Below are positions 26,103-35,053 of a stretch of 64,000 nt of DNA, piece after piece. Numbering within the stretch: the stretch's first letter is position 1; every line of letters starts with the position of its first letter. Source of the DNA: Mycobacterium cookii (GTDB lineage: Bacteria > Actinomycetota > Actinomycetes > Mycobacteriales > Mycobacteriaceae); assembly GCF_010727945.1 (NCBI RefSeq), contig NZ_AP022569.1, forward strand, positions 310,001 through 374,000. The letters run 5' to 3'. Both the position numbers and the translations under genes were made by a program. The notes beneath the pieces are model-generated. The model was not told the DNA's origin. It ran no database searches and was given only the letters and a program-made list of their open reading frames with translations.

Positions 26103-29100
26103 CTAGGGCGCACCCGTGCCAGCGGTGCCACCGGTTCCGCCGCCGCCGCCTCCGCCGCCGGTTTCGCCACTGTTCGGGCTGCCCGGAGTGCCAGCCGTCG
26201 GGCCGCCTGCGGTGCCCAGCCCGGGGGCTGTGGTGCCGTGGACACCGGCGCCGTTTGCCCCGCCGTTGCCGCCGACCGAGCCGTTGGTGCCGTTGCCGCC
26301 GGAGCCGCCGGTGCCTGCGGTGCCGGCGCTGCCGCCGTCACCACCGCTGCCGCCGTCGCTGCCGCCGGAACCATTGCCGCCGGATCCGGCCGTGCCGGCA
26401 TGGCCGGCCCCGACACCGTTGCCCGCCGCCCCAGCAGCTCCGCCGTTACCGCCGTTGCCGCCGGTGCCCGCAGTGCCGCCGTTGGCGCCGTTACCGCCGT
26501 GGCCGCCGGGTCCGGCGCTGCCGCCGTCACCGCCGGAGCCGCCGGGAGTGGAGTCGCCAGTGCTGCTGAGACCGCCGTTGCCACCGGTACCGCCGTCGCC
26601 GCCGTTACCGCCGCCGACCGCGCTGCTGCCCGCACCACCGGCTCCGCCGCTACCGCCGGCACTTTGGTTGGCGGCGTTGCCGCCGGCTCCGCCGTTGCCG
26701 CCGGTGCCCGAACCGGACGCGTTGCCGCCGTCGCCACCGCTGCCGGTGTGGACGAACCCGCCGTTCCAGTTGCCTTGACCGCCGTTGCCGCCGTCGCCGC
26801 CGTTTTGGGTGGCGCTGGCCGCGCCGCCCGTGCCGCCGGTGCCGCCGATGGCGTTGGACCCGTCGTTACCGCCGGCTCCGCCAGCGCCGCCGTTGCCATT
26901 GCCGAGGGCGTCACCACCGGTGCCGCCGGAGCCGCCGACGCCGCCGGCGCCGCCCGTTCCGCCGTTACCGCCGTCACCGCCGGAGAGGCTGGCGGTGGCT
27001 GCCCCGCCGTTACCGCCGTTACCGCCGACGACGCTGCTGCCGCCGTTGCCACCCGCGCCCGCGGCGCCGCCGTTACCGGTGGGCCCGTTTGCCGTGCCGC
27101 CGTCACCGCCGGAGCCACCGTCGCCGGCCCGGCCGCCGTAACCGCCGGTGCCGCCGTTGCCATTAGCGCCGTAGCCGCCGGTGCCCGCCGATGTGCCGGT
27201 GTTGCCGCCGACGCCGCCGGCACCACCGGTGCCGCCGTTGCCGCCAAGCGAGCCGCTGCCGCCGCCGTCACCGCCGCTACCGCCGGCACCGCCCCAGCCG
27301 GCGTTGCCGCCGTCACCGCCGGTGCCTGTGCCGGTGGCGAACCCGCCGTTGGCGCCGGTGCCACCCTGGCCTCCCGCTCCGCCAGCGCTGGCGTTGCCGC
27401 CGTTGCCGGTGCCGTGGCCGGCACCGCCGTCACCGCCGCTACCGCCGGCACCACCGGTGCCGCCGCCGCCGCCGTCGCCGCCGGGCTGGTTGGGCGAGAG
27501 GATGATGGCACTCGGGTTGGAGTTGGCGTTGGCCGCCGCTCCGCCGTTGCCGCCCTGGCCACCGACACCCGCGGTCCCAGCGCCACCGCCGTTGCCGTTG
27601 CCGCCGAGCGCATCGCCACCGGAGCCGGCGCCACCGCCGTCACCACCGACGCCACCGTGGCCGCCGTCGGCCCCGGGCTGGTTGGAGACGTTGCTGCTGA
27701 CCTGGAAGGCGTTGCCGCCGTTGCCGCCCAGACCACCGTTGGCGCCGTTGCCGCCCAGACCGCCGTTGCCGCCGAGCGCGCCGCCGTCACCGCCGGAGCC
27801 GCCGTAACCACCGTCACCGCCGGCGCCGCCGCTGTAGCCGCCGGGGAAGGCGATGTTGGGGCCGTTGAGCCCGGCGCTGGCGTTGCCGCCCAGGCCACCG
27901 TTGCCGCCGACGCCACCTTGGCCGATGGCGCTACCGCCGTCACCGCCGGAGCCGCCGTCACCGCCGACGCCGCCGGCCAAGCCCGCACCGGTGACGAGGT
28001 TGGTGCCGATGGCGTTACCGCCGGCGCCGCCGTTACCGCCGGTGCCGCCGGTACCGGTGTTGCCGGTTCCACCCGCATGGCCGGTCGCGCCGCCCGCGGC
28101 GCCGCCGTTGCCGGCCGCACCCGCGTCACCACCAGAGCCGCCGTCGCCGCCGTCACCGCCGACGTGGTTGCCGCTGGTGTAGGTGAAGCCCTGACCGCCG
28201 TTGCCGCCGTTGCCCGCGGTGCCGGCGTTGCCGCCCTGGCCGCCGTTGCCCGCGGCGCCGGTGCTGCCGGAACCGAGCGCTGCCCCGCCGGCTGCACCGT
28301 TACCACCAGTGCCGCCGTTACCAGCAACGCCGCCGTCACCGCCGGTGCCGCCGTTCGGGTTGCCGATCACGCCGGGACCACCGTTGCCGCCGGTGCCGCC
28401 GGTGCCACCGGCGCCGCCGATGCCGCCGTTGCCGCCGGCGCCGCCGTTACCGGAGACCGTGCCGCCTAGACCGCCGACGCCGGCGTTGCCGCCGTTGCCG
28501 CCGTCGCCGCCGCCGGTGCCGTCACTGCCGTCGCCGGTCGCGCCGGTGACCCCGTTGACGCCGTTGATGCCCTGGCCGCCGTTGCCGCCGTTGCCGCCGG
28601 TGCCGCCGGTGCCGTTGGCGCCCGCGTTACCGCCGATACCGCCCTGGCCGCCGTTGCCGCCGCTCGGGTGGGCTGCCACGCCTTGGGCGCCGACGCCGCC
28701 GTTACCGGCGTTACCGCCGTTGTCGGTGAAGCCGGCCGCGCCGTTGCCGCCGTCACCACCGTTGCCGCCGTTGCCGGCGCTGGCCGCCACCGAGAAGTCG
28801 CCCTTGGCGCCGTCACCACCGGTGCCGCCGTTGCCGCCGATGGTGCTGGCGCCGCCGTGGCCGCCCGTGGTGCCGGCAGTACCGCCGGTGCCGCCGGTGC
28901 CGGCAGCACCGCCAGCTCCGCCGGAGCCGCCCACGGTGCCCGGGGCACCGCCGTTGCCGCCGTCGCCGCCGGCGCCGTTGACGCCGTTAGCGCCGTCGAG
29001 GCCCCAGACGCCGGTGGCGCCGTTGCCGCCGTTACCGCCGGCTCCGGCGTTACCGCCGGCCCCGCCGTTACCGCCGCTGCCGTTGACCCCGCTGGCGCCG

Positions 29101-30125
29101 AACAGGCCGCCCTTGCTTGCGTTGCCGCCGTCGCCACCATGGCCACCGTTTTCGCCGATGCCGCCCTGGCCGCCGTTGCCGCCGGCGCCGTCGCTGATCC
29201 CGGCCACGCCGTTGGACCCGGCCGTCCCGGTGGCCCCGGCACCGCCGGCACCGCCGACCCCGCCGTGGCCGCCGTCGCCGCCGTGGCCGAAGAAGTTCAA
29301 TGCGCCCACGGTGCCGGCGTTACCACCGGCGCCGCCGTCGCCGCCGACCTGACCGATGCCGCCGGCCACGCCAGCCCCGCCGTTGCCGCCGCTACCGGCG
29401 TTGCCGAAGAACGTACCGGCGTTACCGCCGGCGCCGCCGTCACCGCCGTTGGCGCCGGCACCGCCGTCACCGCCGTTGCCCCAGGCGCCGGCGTCACCAC
29501 CGGTACCACCCTGGCCCAAGGCGTCGGTGGCGCCGTTACCGCCGTTACCGAAGAAGATGCCGCCGCCTTGGCCGTCGGCCGCGGTCAGCGATCCACCACC
29601 GACACCATCGGAGCCGTTGCAGATAAGGCCACACGCGCCCGAGGCCGACGATGCCGCCGGGTCGACCTGGTCGTAGTAGGAGTTCAGGGAGGCGTCGATG
29701 TGAGAGCCGAACGAGGAGTTGATCCAGTCCTGCTCAAGGCCCTGCCAGAAAGAGTTCAAAGAAGTATCGGTCGCCGAGGCCGCCGTGCCGGCGTCACTGA
29801 CCGGGTTGGTGAAGTTGTTGCCCAGGTCCGCAAACAGCGTCTCCCACCCACCGGGGGCAGCAGATGCCGCATCGGTGGCGGACGTCAGACCGGCGGTCGG
29901 GTCGATGCCGAGCAGGGCGTCAAAGCTCGTCACCGAATGCAGGACGGAGTTGATGATCGGGTCGATGATCACATCCAGACCATCCGCACGAGCCTGCGGC
30001 GCCGCCGCCAACGGGCTCAACCCAAACGCCAAAAACGCCCCGGCGGAACCACCGAGGCCGAACGCCGCACGACGAGCCTTGCTCTTCGCCGCCCGCCGAT
30101 TCTTCTTAGAGTGCTGACCAGACAT
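26103..30125 (-). CDS. Large PGRS-repeat protein with Sec-type N-terminus and no PE domain
   Basis: This 1340-residue protein has four visible parts. Residues 1-47 form a basic then hydrophobic export signal ([18 protein letters not shown], then [20 protein letters not shown]) ending with a plausible AxA cleavage site before DGLDVIID. Residues 48 to about 175 are a unique, non-repetitive domain ([36 protein letters not shown]) with a CGLIC pair. The remainder is about 1150 residues of glycine-rich PGRS repeats (GGxGG, GNGGxGG, GGAGGxG) ending in a glycine run. PE_PGRS proteins normally carry a 100-residue PE domain that directs ESX-5 export; none is present. ATG 30125 has GGAAAGG upstream; an ATG at 30152 is possible. 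Likely surface or cell-wall associated. Confidence 0.85.
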   Translation of the reverse strand: MSGQHSKKNRRAAKSKARRAAFGLGGSAGAFLAFGLSPLAAAPQARADGLDVIIDPIINSVLHSVTSFDALLGIDPTAGLTSATDAASAAPGGWETLFADLGNNFTNPVSDAGTAASATDTSLNSFWQGLEQDWINSSFGSHIDASLNSYYDQVDPAASSASGACGLICNGSDGVGGGSLTAADGQGGGIFFGNGGNGATDALGQGGTGGDAGAWGNGGDGGAGANGGDGGAGGNAGTFFGNAGSGGNGGAGVAGGIGQVGGDGGAGGNAGTVGALNFFGHGGDGGHGGVGGAGGAGATGTAGSNGVAGISDGAGGNGGQGGIGENGGHGGDGGNASKGGLFGASGVNGSGGNGGAGGNAGAGGNGGNGATGVWGLDGANGVNGAGGDGGNGGAPGTVGGSGGAGGAAGTGGTGGTAGTTGGHGGASTIGGNGGTGGDGAKGDFSVAASAGNGGNGGDGGNGAAGFTDNGGNAGNGGVGAQGVAAHPSGGNGGQGGIGGNAGANGTGGTGGNGGNGGQGINGVNGVTGATGDGSDGTGGGDGGNGGNAGVGGLGGTVSGNGGAGGNGGIGGAGGTGGTGGNGGPGVIGNPNGGTGGDGGVAGNGGTGGNGAAGGAALGSGSTGAAGNGGQGGNAGTAGNGGNGGQGFTYTSGNHVGGDGGDGGSGGDAGAAGNGGAAGGATGHAGGTGNTGTGGTGGNGGAGGNAIGTNLVTGAGLAGGVGGDGGSGGDGGSAIGQGGVGGNGGLGGNASAGLNGPNIAFPGGYSGGAGGDGGYGGSGGDGGALGGNGGLGGNGANGGLGGNGGNAFQVSSNVSNQPGADGGHGGVGGDGGGAGSGGDALGGNGNGGGAGTAGVGGQGGNGGAAANANSNPSAIILSPNQPGGDGGGGGTGGAGGSGGDGGAGHGTGNGGNASAGGAGGQGGTGANGGFATGTGTGGDGGNAGWGGAGGSGGDGGGSGSLGGNGGTGGAGGVGGNTGTSAGTGGYGANGNGGTGGYGGRAGDGGSGGDGGTANGPTGNGGAAGAGGNGGSSVVGGNGGNGGAATASLSGGDGGNGGTGGAGGVGGSGGTGGDALGNGNGGAGGAGGNDGSNAIGGTGGTGGAASATQNGGDGGNGGQGNWNGGFVHTGSGGDGGNASGSGTGGNGGAGGNAANQSAGGSGGAGGAGSSAVGGGNGGDGGTGGNGGLSSTGDSTPGGSGGDGGSAGPGGHGGNGANGGTAGTGGNGGNGGAAGAAGNGVGAGHAGTAGSGGNGSGGSDGGSGGDGGSAGTAGTGGSGGNGTNGSVGGNGGANGAGVHGTTAPGLGTAGGPTAGTPGSPNSGETGGGGGGGGTGGTAGTGAP

Positions 30126-30155
30126 CTCCCGGCCTTTCCGTAAGCTAAGCATGAA

Positions 30156-30170
30156 CTGAGATTCTCTCAG
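30156..30170. other. Short hairpin in the PGRS leader
   Basis: CTGAGA-TTC-TCTCAG forms a perfect 6-bp inverted repeat 31 bases upstream of the PGRS start. It could be an operator half-site pair or a 5' UTR hairpin; it is too short to assign. Confidence 0.3.
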
Positions 30171-30711
30171 GTGCCGTTAAGCTACCTCCTGCGTTACCCA
30201 AGCGAAATAGAAACGCGCAAAAAACTTCGATTTTTTTTCCCACGCTTTCTCATGGGCGCTCCGAGGGGCATCACCCTGTATTAGGGCAGCTTCAGTTAAC
30301 AGAGTCAGGCCGCCGGTATTGACGTGCCCGTCACCCATTTGTCGTCCAGGTCTCGCCACTCGGTGCGGCGCTACTCTTGCTCCCGCACCGGGTCTAGGGT
30401 CTAAAGTCCCGTGTCTATTGGCGTTGGTCCTTGGCACCCTCCGACGGCTACCGAGCGCATTAAACATGGTCTGGAACTGCGGATATAGCGAGGCTGCTGA
30501 CCGGTCGCCACATCACCCGACGTAATTGCTAAGCCAAACTAAAGGTCAATGAATTGATTAGCAATGTAAATAATTGCCACTCGGGTGGCCTGTCCGGGCT
30601 CAACCTGGCGATCACCCGAACATCGAGGTACGAGCTAACTTAAACGTTCAGAAGATTAAGCACTCATCTGTCGGCTTCATGTGGTTAATATGGCGGAGAC
30701 TCCATGCTCTA

Positions 30712-30750
30712 TATGACACATCCTATTAATATCGGACACCTTGTGTCATA
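30712..30750. promoter_or_regulatory. Candidate operator upstream of the XRE-cupin gene
   Basis: Perfect half-sites TATGACAC (30712-30719) and GTGTCATA (30743-30750) have centres 31 bases apart, about three helical turns, so both would lie on the same DNA face. They end 55 bases before the regulator's start, a usual distance for autoregulation. Function is inferred from symmetry and position only. Confidence 0.4.
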
Positions 30751-30804
30751 CGATCTTGAAGGGTTCAACGGGATGGCGAGACCTCTCAAAGCTGAGAAGA
30801 CCCG

Positions 30805-31338
30805 ATGACGGGGCTGCTGCGTGCCGTCCGCAGGGAGCGCGGCCTCACACTGGCGATCCTCGCCGAGCGGACCGGACTGACGAAGAGCTACCTTTCGAAA
30901 ATTGAGCGCCAACAGAGCACACCGTCGATCGCGGTGGCACTCAAGGTTGCCCGTGCCCTCGATGTCGACGTCGCGCAATTGTTCTGCGACAAATCGGCAG
31001 AGTTGACGATCGAGGTCGATCGCGCCGACGACCGCAGCCGGGATGCCGGTCACTACCAACTACTGGCTCCCAATATGCTCGGAAAAGCTATGTCGCCGTT
31101 CATCGTTCGGCCGTTCCAGGGTGAAGACGATCACTTTCCGGCCCACCCGGGTCAGGAATTCCTGTTCGTGCATGCGGGAACAGTTGAGCTTCAGTACGGC
31201 GAGAACATCGTCACTCTCGCCGCCGGCGACAGCGCCTACTTTGACGCGTCGGTCAACCATGACCTCCGGGCGGTAGGCAAATCGCGCGCCCAGGTTGTCG
31301 TCGTCGCGTACAACGAGCCGAGAGACGATCGCGGCTGA
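30805..31338 (+). CDS. XRE-family transcriptional regulator with cupin domain
   Basis: The 177-residue protein has an N-terminal helix-turn-helix (about residues 3-60: LRAVRRERGLTLAILAERTG, then SYLSKIERQQSTPSIAVALK) and a C-terminal cupin_2 domain (about 95-165: HPGQEFLFVHAGTVELQYGE, then LAAGDSAYFDASVNHDLRAV). The cupin domain would sense a small ligand. This XRE-cupin architecture is common in regulators of amino-acid, polyamine or stress genes. The ATG at 30805 is preceded by a GAGAAG site. It is monocistronic, transcribed away from the PGRS gene, and is the best candidate regulator for itself and perhaps the PGRS gene. Confidence 0.9.
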   Translation: MTGLLRAVRRERGLTLAILAERTGLTKSYLSKIERQQSTPSIAVALKVARALDVDVAQLFCDKSAELTIEVDRADDRSRDAGHYQLLAPNMLGKAMSPFIVRPFQGEDDHFPAHPGQEFLFVHAGTVELQYGENIVTLAAGDSAYFDASVNHDLRAVGKSRAQVVVVAYNEPRDDRG

Positions 31339-31407
31339 GTCTCCCGCGCAGTGCGTCGACTTCACCGCGTGTCGTATCTGATCCGGTCAACGACCCCCGC
31401 TACGCTA

Positions 31408-31423
31408 TCGAACAACCGTTCGG
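31408..31423 (+). promoter_or_regulatory. LexA (SOS) box of the ruvCAB operon
   Basis: TCGAACAACCGTTCGG matches the mycobacterial LexA consensus TCGAAC-N4-GTTCGA at 11 of 12 defined positions. It lies 18 bases upstream of the ruvC GTG, with AGGAGG (31431-31436) between. ruvC is an established SOS gene in M. tuberculosis, which supports the call. Confidence 0.85.
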
Positions 31424-31441
31424 TAAAAGTAGGAGGCGCGC

Positions 31442-31996
31442 GTGCGGGTGATGGGCGTCGATCCGGGTTTGACGCGATGTGGGCTGTCGGTCGTGGAGAA
31501 CGGGTTGGGCCGGCAGGTCATCGCCGTGGACGTCGACGTCGTCCGGACCCCGGCCGATGATCCGCTGCACCGCCGCTTGCTGGCGATCAGCGACACCGTC
31601 GAGCACTGGATGGACACTCATCTGCCGGACGTCATCGCGATCGAGCGGGTGTTCGCCAACCAGAACGCGAACACCGCGATGGGGACCGCGCAGGCCGGCG
31701 GTGTGATCGCGCTCGCGGCCGCCAAACGCGACATCGACGTGCATTTCCACACCCCCAGCGAGGTCAAGGCCGCGGTGACGGGCAACGGGCGTGCCGATAA
31801 AGCCCAGGTCACCACGATGGTCACCAGAATCCTTGGGCTGCAAGCCAAACCGACGCCCGCCGACGCCGCGGATGCATTGGCGCTGGCAATCTGCCACTGC
31901 TGGCGTGCGCCGATGATCGCGCGGATGGCCGAAGCCGAGGCCAAGGTCGCCGCGCAACGGATGAAATTCGCCGCAAAAGTGAAGGCGGCCAGATGA
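31442..31996 (+). CDS. ruvC: Holliday junction resolvase RuvC
   Basis: This 184-residue endonuclease cleaves Holliday junctions made by recombination and fork reversal. All four catalytic acidic residues are visible: Asp7 in GVDPG, Glu68 in IERVF, and Asp141 and Asp144 in [32 protein letters not shown] is the conserved loop, and the C-terminus has a basic tail. GTG 31442 follows AGGAGG by 5 bases and lies directly behind the LexA box. The stop overlaps ruvA (ATGA). Confidence 0.97.
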   Translation: MRVMGVDPGLTRCGLSVVENGLGRQVIAVDVDVVRTPADDPLHRRLLAISDTVEHWMDTHLPDVIAIERVFANQNANTAMGTAQAGGVIALAAAKRDIDVHFHTPSEVKAAVTGNGRADKAQVTTMVTRILGLQAKPTPADAADALALAICHCWRAPMIARMAEAEAKVAAQRMKFAAKVKAAR

Positions 31997-32586
31997 TCTC
32001 GTCAGTTCGCGGTGAGGTCCTCGACATCGCGCTCGACCACGTCGTCATCGAGGCCTCGGGCGTCGGCTACAAGCTGATGGCCACCCCGTCCACGCTGGCG
32101 ACGCTTCGCCGCGGTAACGAAGCGCGCCTGATCACAGCGATGATCGTGCGCGAAGACTCGATGACGCTCTACGGCTTTCCCGACGGTGACGCCCGCGATC
32201 TGTTCATGACGTTGCTGGGCGTGTCAGGTGTCGGACCGAAGATCGCGCTGGCCACTTTGGCGGTCTATGACGCCACGGCCTTGCGGCAAGCGCTCGCGGA
32301 CGGCGACGTGAACGCACTCACCCGGGTGCCGGGCATCGGCAAGCGCAGCGCCGAGCGGCTGGTGCTGGAATTGCGCGACAAGATCGGCCCGGTAGGAACG
32401 GGCGGGGCGGCTCCGTCGTTGAACGGCCACAGCGTTCGCGGTCCCGTGGTGGAAGCCCTTGTGGGACTTGGCTTTGCGGCCAAACAGGCCGAAGAGGCCA
32501 CCGATAAGGTACTGGCGGCCGACGCCCACGCCACCACATCGACGGCGCTGCGGTCCGCACTGTCATTGCTGGGGAAGACGAAGTGA
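31993..32586 (+). CDS. ruvA: Holliday junction branch migration protein RuvA
   Basis: The 197-residue DNA-binding subunit clamps the four-way junction as a tetramer and loads RuvB. An N-terminal OB-fold domain ([20 protein letters not shown]), two helix-hairpin-helix motifs ([19 protein letters not shown] and [19 protein letters not shown], about residues 74-92 and 108-126) and a C-terminal RuvB-binding domain are seen. ATG overlaps the ruvC stop. The stop overlaps, as GTGA, a 19-codon ORF that leads into ruvB. Confidence 0.97.
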   Translation: MISSVRGEVLDIALDHVVIEASGVGYKLMATPSTLATLRRGNEARLITAMIVREDSMTLYGFPDGDARDLFMTLLGVSGVGPKIALATLAVYDATALRQALADGDVNALTRVPGIGKRSAERLVLELRDKIGPVGTGGAAPSLNGHSVRGPVVEALVGLGFAAKQAEEATDKVLAADAHATTSTALRSALSLLGKTK

Positions 32587-32642
32587 GTCACGCCGACGAC
32601 GATGATTCCGGCGTAGCCGGGATTGAGGAGTGGCGCCAATGA
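32583..32642 (+). CDS. Candidate 19-residue ORF bridging ruvA and ruvB
   Basis: GTG at 32583 overlaps the ruvA stop (GTGA), and the TGA at 32640-32642 overlaps the ruvB ATG (ATGA). The whole ruvA-ruvB gap is therefore an open frame joined by 4-base overlaps at both ends. It would encode [19 protein letters not shown]. Its first ten residues resemble the RuvB N-terminus ([10 protein letters not shown]), so it may be a small 5' duplication of ruvB rather than a functional peptide. A coupling (leader) ORF is the alternative. Confidence 0.3.
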   Translation: MSHADDDDSGVAGIEEWRQ

Positions 32643-33694
32643 GTCACGACGACGACGAACTTGAAGACCGAGAGGTCTCGGCGGCGCTGACGGTCGGTGA
32701 AGGTGATGTCGACGCGAGTTTGCGGCCGCGTTCGTTGCGGGAGTTCATCGGCCAGCCGCGGGTGCGCGAACAGCTGCAGCTTGTTCTCGAAGGCGCCAAG
32801 AACCGTGGCGGCACACCGGATCACATCCTGCTGTCCGGTCCGCCCGGGCTGGGCAAGACGTCGCTGGCGATGATCATCGCCGCCGAGCTGGGAACATCGC
32901 TCCGAGTGACGTCCGGTCCGGCGTTGGAACGCGCCGGCGACCTGGCCGCGATGCTGTCCAACCTCGTCGACCACGATGTGTTGTTCATCGACGAGATTCA
33001 TCGGATCGCCCGGCCCGCCGAGGAGATGCTGTATCTGGCGATGGAGGACTTCCGGGTGGACGTCGTCGTCGGCAAAGGCCCTGGGGCAACGTCGATTCCG
33101 CTCGACGTAGCTCCTTTCACGTTGGTCGGTGCGACCACTCGGTCCGGGGCTCTGACCGGACCGCTGCGCGACCGCTTCGGGTTCACTGCGCACATGGATT
33201 TCTACGAGCCCGCCGAACTGGAGCGGGTGCTGGGCCGGTCGGCGGGCATTTTGGGCATCGAGCTCGGCGCGGAGGCCGGCGCGGAGATCGCTCGCCGCTC
33301 GCGGGGCACGCCGCGGATCGCCAACCGGCTGTTGCGACGGGTTCGTGACTTCGCCGAGGTCCGCGCCGACGGCGTGATCACCCGCGACGTCGCCAAGTCC
33401 GCTCTGGAGGTCTACGACGTCGACGAGCTCGGTCTCGACCGGCTGGACCGGGCGGTGCTGACGGCGCTGACCCGCAGCTTCGGCGGCGGTCCGGTGGGGG
33501 TGTCGACGCTTGCGGTCGCAGTCGGCGAAGAGGCCACCACCGTGGAGGAGGTGTGCGAGCCTTTCCTGGTGCGCGCCGGGATGATCGCGCGCACGCCGCG
33601 CGGCCGGGTGGCCACCCCGCAGGCGTGGATGCATCTGGGAATGACGCCGCCCCCGCGGGCCAGCGGGTTAGGGCAGCCGGGACTGTTCGAATAG
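32639..33694 (+). CDS. ruvB: Holliday junction branch migration ATPase RuvB
   Basis: This 351-residue AAA+ motor drives branch migration with RuvA. Walker A GPPGLGKT is at residues 67-74; Walker B is FIDEIHR. The sensor 1 region [12 protein letters not shown], the arginine-finger segment LRDRFGF and the C-terminal winged-helix domain ([19 protein letters not shown]) are all present. ATG 32639 is chosen because GAGGAG sits 8 bases upstream; a GTG at 32630 would overlap that site. It is the last gene of the SOS-controlled ruvCAB operon. Confidence 0.97.
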   Translation: MSHDDDELEDREVSAALTVGEGDVDASLRPRSLREFIGQPRVREQLQLVLEGAKNRGGTPDHILLSGPPGLGKTSLAMIIAAELGTSLRVTSGPALERAGDLAAMLSNLVDHDVLFIDEIHRIARPAEEMLYLAMEDFRVDVVVGKGPGATSIPLDVAPFTLVGATTRSGALTGPLRDRFGFTAHMDFYEPAELERVLGRSAGILGIELGAEAGAEIARRSRGTPRIANRLLRRVRDFAEVRADGVITRDVAKSALEVYDVDELGLDRLDRAVLTALTRSFGGGPVGVSTLAVAVGEEATTVEEVCEPFLVRAGMIARTPRGRVATPQAWMHLGMTPPPRASGLGQPGLFE

Positions 33695-33724
33695 CGGTTC
33701 GCCGCCATCGGGAAAGGAGCCGCA

Positions 33725-34114
33725 ATGATCGCCGCCGCATTGGTGTTCGCCGGTCTGGCCGGTTTGCTGCACGTCTACATCTTCACCATGGAGTCGCTGA
33801 CCTGGACCAGCAAGCGCACTCGCGCCGCATTCGGCACGACGCCGGAGGAGGCCGAAACCACCAAGCTGCTGGCCTTCAACCAGGGCTTCTACAACCTCTT
33901 CCTGGCGATCGTCACCGGCGTTGGGATCGGCGCCTGCGAACTGGGGCATCACGGTGTCGGTGCAGCGCTTATTTTCGCCGGCGTCGGGTCCATGCTCGCG
34001 GCCGCAGTTGTGTTGCTGGCGTCGGCCCCGGACAAGGCCCGCGCCGCGCTGACGCAGGGCACATTTCCGGCGATCGCCGTCGTGCTCTTGGTGATCGGTC
34101 TCTCCTCCCACTGA
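33725..34114 (+). CDS. DUF1304 family membrane protein
   Basis: The 129-residue protein has four transmembrane helices and matches DUF1304. It opens with LVFAGLAGLLHVYIFTMESL, followed by WTSKRTRAAFGTTPEE and the conserved LAFNQGFYNLFLAIV. Two more hydrophobic helices (ALIFAGVGSMLAAAVVLLAS, then the C-terminal FPAIAVVLLVIGL) follow. AAAGGAG precedes the ATG at 33725. No function is known for the family. It lies 30 bases after ruvB on the same strand and may be read through from that operon. Confidence 0.9.
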   Translation: MIAAALVFAGLAGLLHVYIFTMESLTWTSKRTRAAFGTTPEEAETTKLLAFNQGFYNLFLAIVTGVGIGACELGHHGVGAALIFAGVGSMLAAAVVLLASAPDKARAALTQGTFPAIAVVLLVIGLSSH

Positions 34115-34358
34115 ACCTGATAATTCCCGGCTGTTGCTGCGGGGGACAGGTCTCGGTATCGGTCGCGGAACAGCCGACGCCTAGCACAGTGAACATGGTT
34201 GCTGATCGGCGCTCGAGCGGTCCAGCACCCAGGTAAGTCTCAACATCGCGGGCTACAGTCGCTCGGCGTTGACGGGTACCCGAGTTACTTGGCCAGCGCG
34301 TACGAGTACTCAGCATGCGCTCGCCACCCAGGTCTTCACTGTGTGAGGAGAACTCGTA

Positions 34359-34988
34359 ATGAATGACTCGCGGTCAGGTTTCGGCACCCTGCACATGCCG
34401 CGCAGCCGTGGCGCGGTAAGCGGTTTGCTGTTGATCATTCTCGGCATATGGGGGGCTGTCGTCCCGTTCGTCGGGCCTTTCTTCCACTTCGCGTACACGC
34501 CCGGAGGCGTGTGGGTGTGGAGCACGGCACGTGCGTGGCTGGAAGTGTTCCCCGGCGCGATCACCGCGGTGGGAGGCTTCCTTCTGCTGGTGTCGGGAAA
34601 CCGCGCCATTGCGATGTTCGGTGGCTGGCTGGCGGTGATCAGCGGCGCGTGGTTCGTCGTCGGCCGCACGCTGGCATCGACGCTGCGGCTCGGCGACATC
34701 GGTCACCCGATCGGTGCGACGGACGCCAAGCGCGCGGCGATCGAGATCGCGTCCTTCTCCGGGCTCGGTGCGCTGATCGTCTTTCTCGCGGGAGCGGTGC
34801 TGGCCCGGGTCTCGGCCCGAATGGTTCGCGACCTGGAATTCGCTCCCGATGCCGAGCCGTTGCCCGGCGCCGATACGTATGACGCCTTCAGGGAAAACGC
34901 GGCCACCACGGTGCTCGCCCCGTCGGCGCGGAGCAAGCACCGGCACGAGAACAAGGGCAGCCTGTTCCGTCGGGCGCCCAGCCACTGA
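34359..34988 (+). CDS. Conserved mycobacterial membrane protein of unknown function
   Basis: The 209-residue protein has about four transmembrane helices: AVSGLLLIILGIWGAVVPFV, the region around residues 65-82 (GAITAVGGFLLLVSGN), MFGGWLAVISGAWFVVGRTL and FSGLGALIVFLAGAVLARVS. A cytoplasmic C-terminal tail of about 45 residues is basic at its end. The N-terminal half has an aromatic-rich loop (PFFHFAYTPGGVWVWSTARA). No family name is recognised. AGGAG lies 8 bases before the ATG. It is monocistronic, with a symmetric terminator candidate between it and the convergent car gene. Confidence 0.75.
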   Translation: MNDSRSGFGTLHMPRSRGAVSGLLLIILGIWGAVVPFVGPFFHFAYTPGGVWVWSTARAWLEVFPGAITAVGGFLLLVSGNRAIAMFGGWLAVISGAWFVVGRTLASTLRLGDIGHPIGATDAKRAAIEIASFSGLGALIVFLAGAVLARVSARMVRDLEFAPDAEPLPGADTYDAFRENAATTVLAPSARSKHRHENKGSLFRRAPSH

Positions 34989-35004
34989 CTTTCGGCCCCG
35001 ACAC

Positions 35005-35047
35005 ACTGAGGCCCACCGCCGCCGGACAGCCGACGATCGGCCTCAGT
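35005..35047. terminator. Candidate terminator between convergent genes
   Basis: ACTGAGGCC (35005-35013) and GGCCTCAGT (35039-35047) form a perfect 9-bp stem with a 25-nt loop, followed by TT on the plus strand. It lies between the stop codons of the membrane protein gene and car. The long loop and short T tract make it only moderately convincing. Confidence 0.4.
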
Positions 35048-35053
35048 TTCGTG

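Larger units (their letters stand above)
30153..30804. other. 652-base intergenic region between PGRS gene and XRE-cupin regulator
   Basis: I see no convincing gene here. The region is much more AT-rich than its surroundings, especially 30520-30760, and contains homopolymer tracts (A6 and T8 near 30220-30238). It holds two long-spaced perfect 8-bp inverted repeats: ATTGCTAA/TTAGCAAT at 30525-30565 and TATGACAC/GTGTCATA at 30712-30750. It must contain the divergent promoters of the two flanking genes. Confidence 0.6.

Noticed and set aside
26238..28469. Very long open frames on the plus strand opposite the PGRS gene (up to 743 residues, Ala/Val/Thr-rich) and a second minus-strand frame to 28339
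   Set aside because: They are shadows of a GC-rich glycine repeat; composition follows mechanically from GGN codons, and the minus-strand PGRS frame has a signal peptide, a start site and a terminator.
26103..29600. CRISPR-like or satellite-like regular repetition
   Set aside because: The repetition is short codon-level GGNGGN coding repeat without fixed spacers or units, which is typical of PGRS, not CRISPR.
30177..30467. 96-residue minus-strand frame upstream of the PGRS gene
   Set aside because: Composition is unlike mycobacterial coding DNA (homopolymer tracts, poor third-position GC), with no motif; better read as regulatory DNA.
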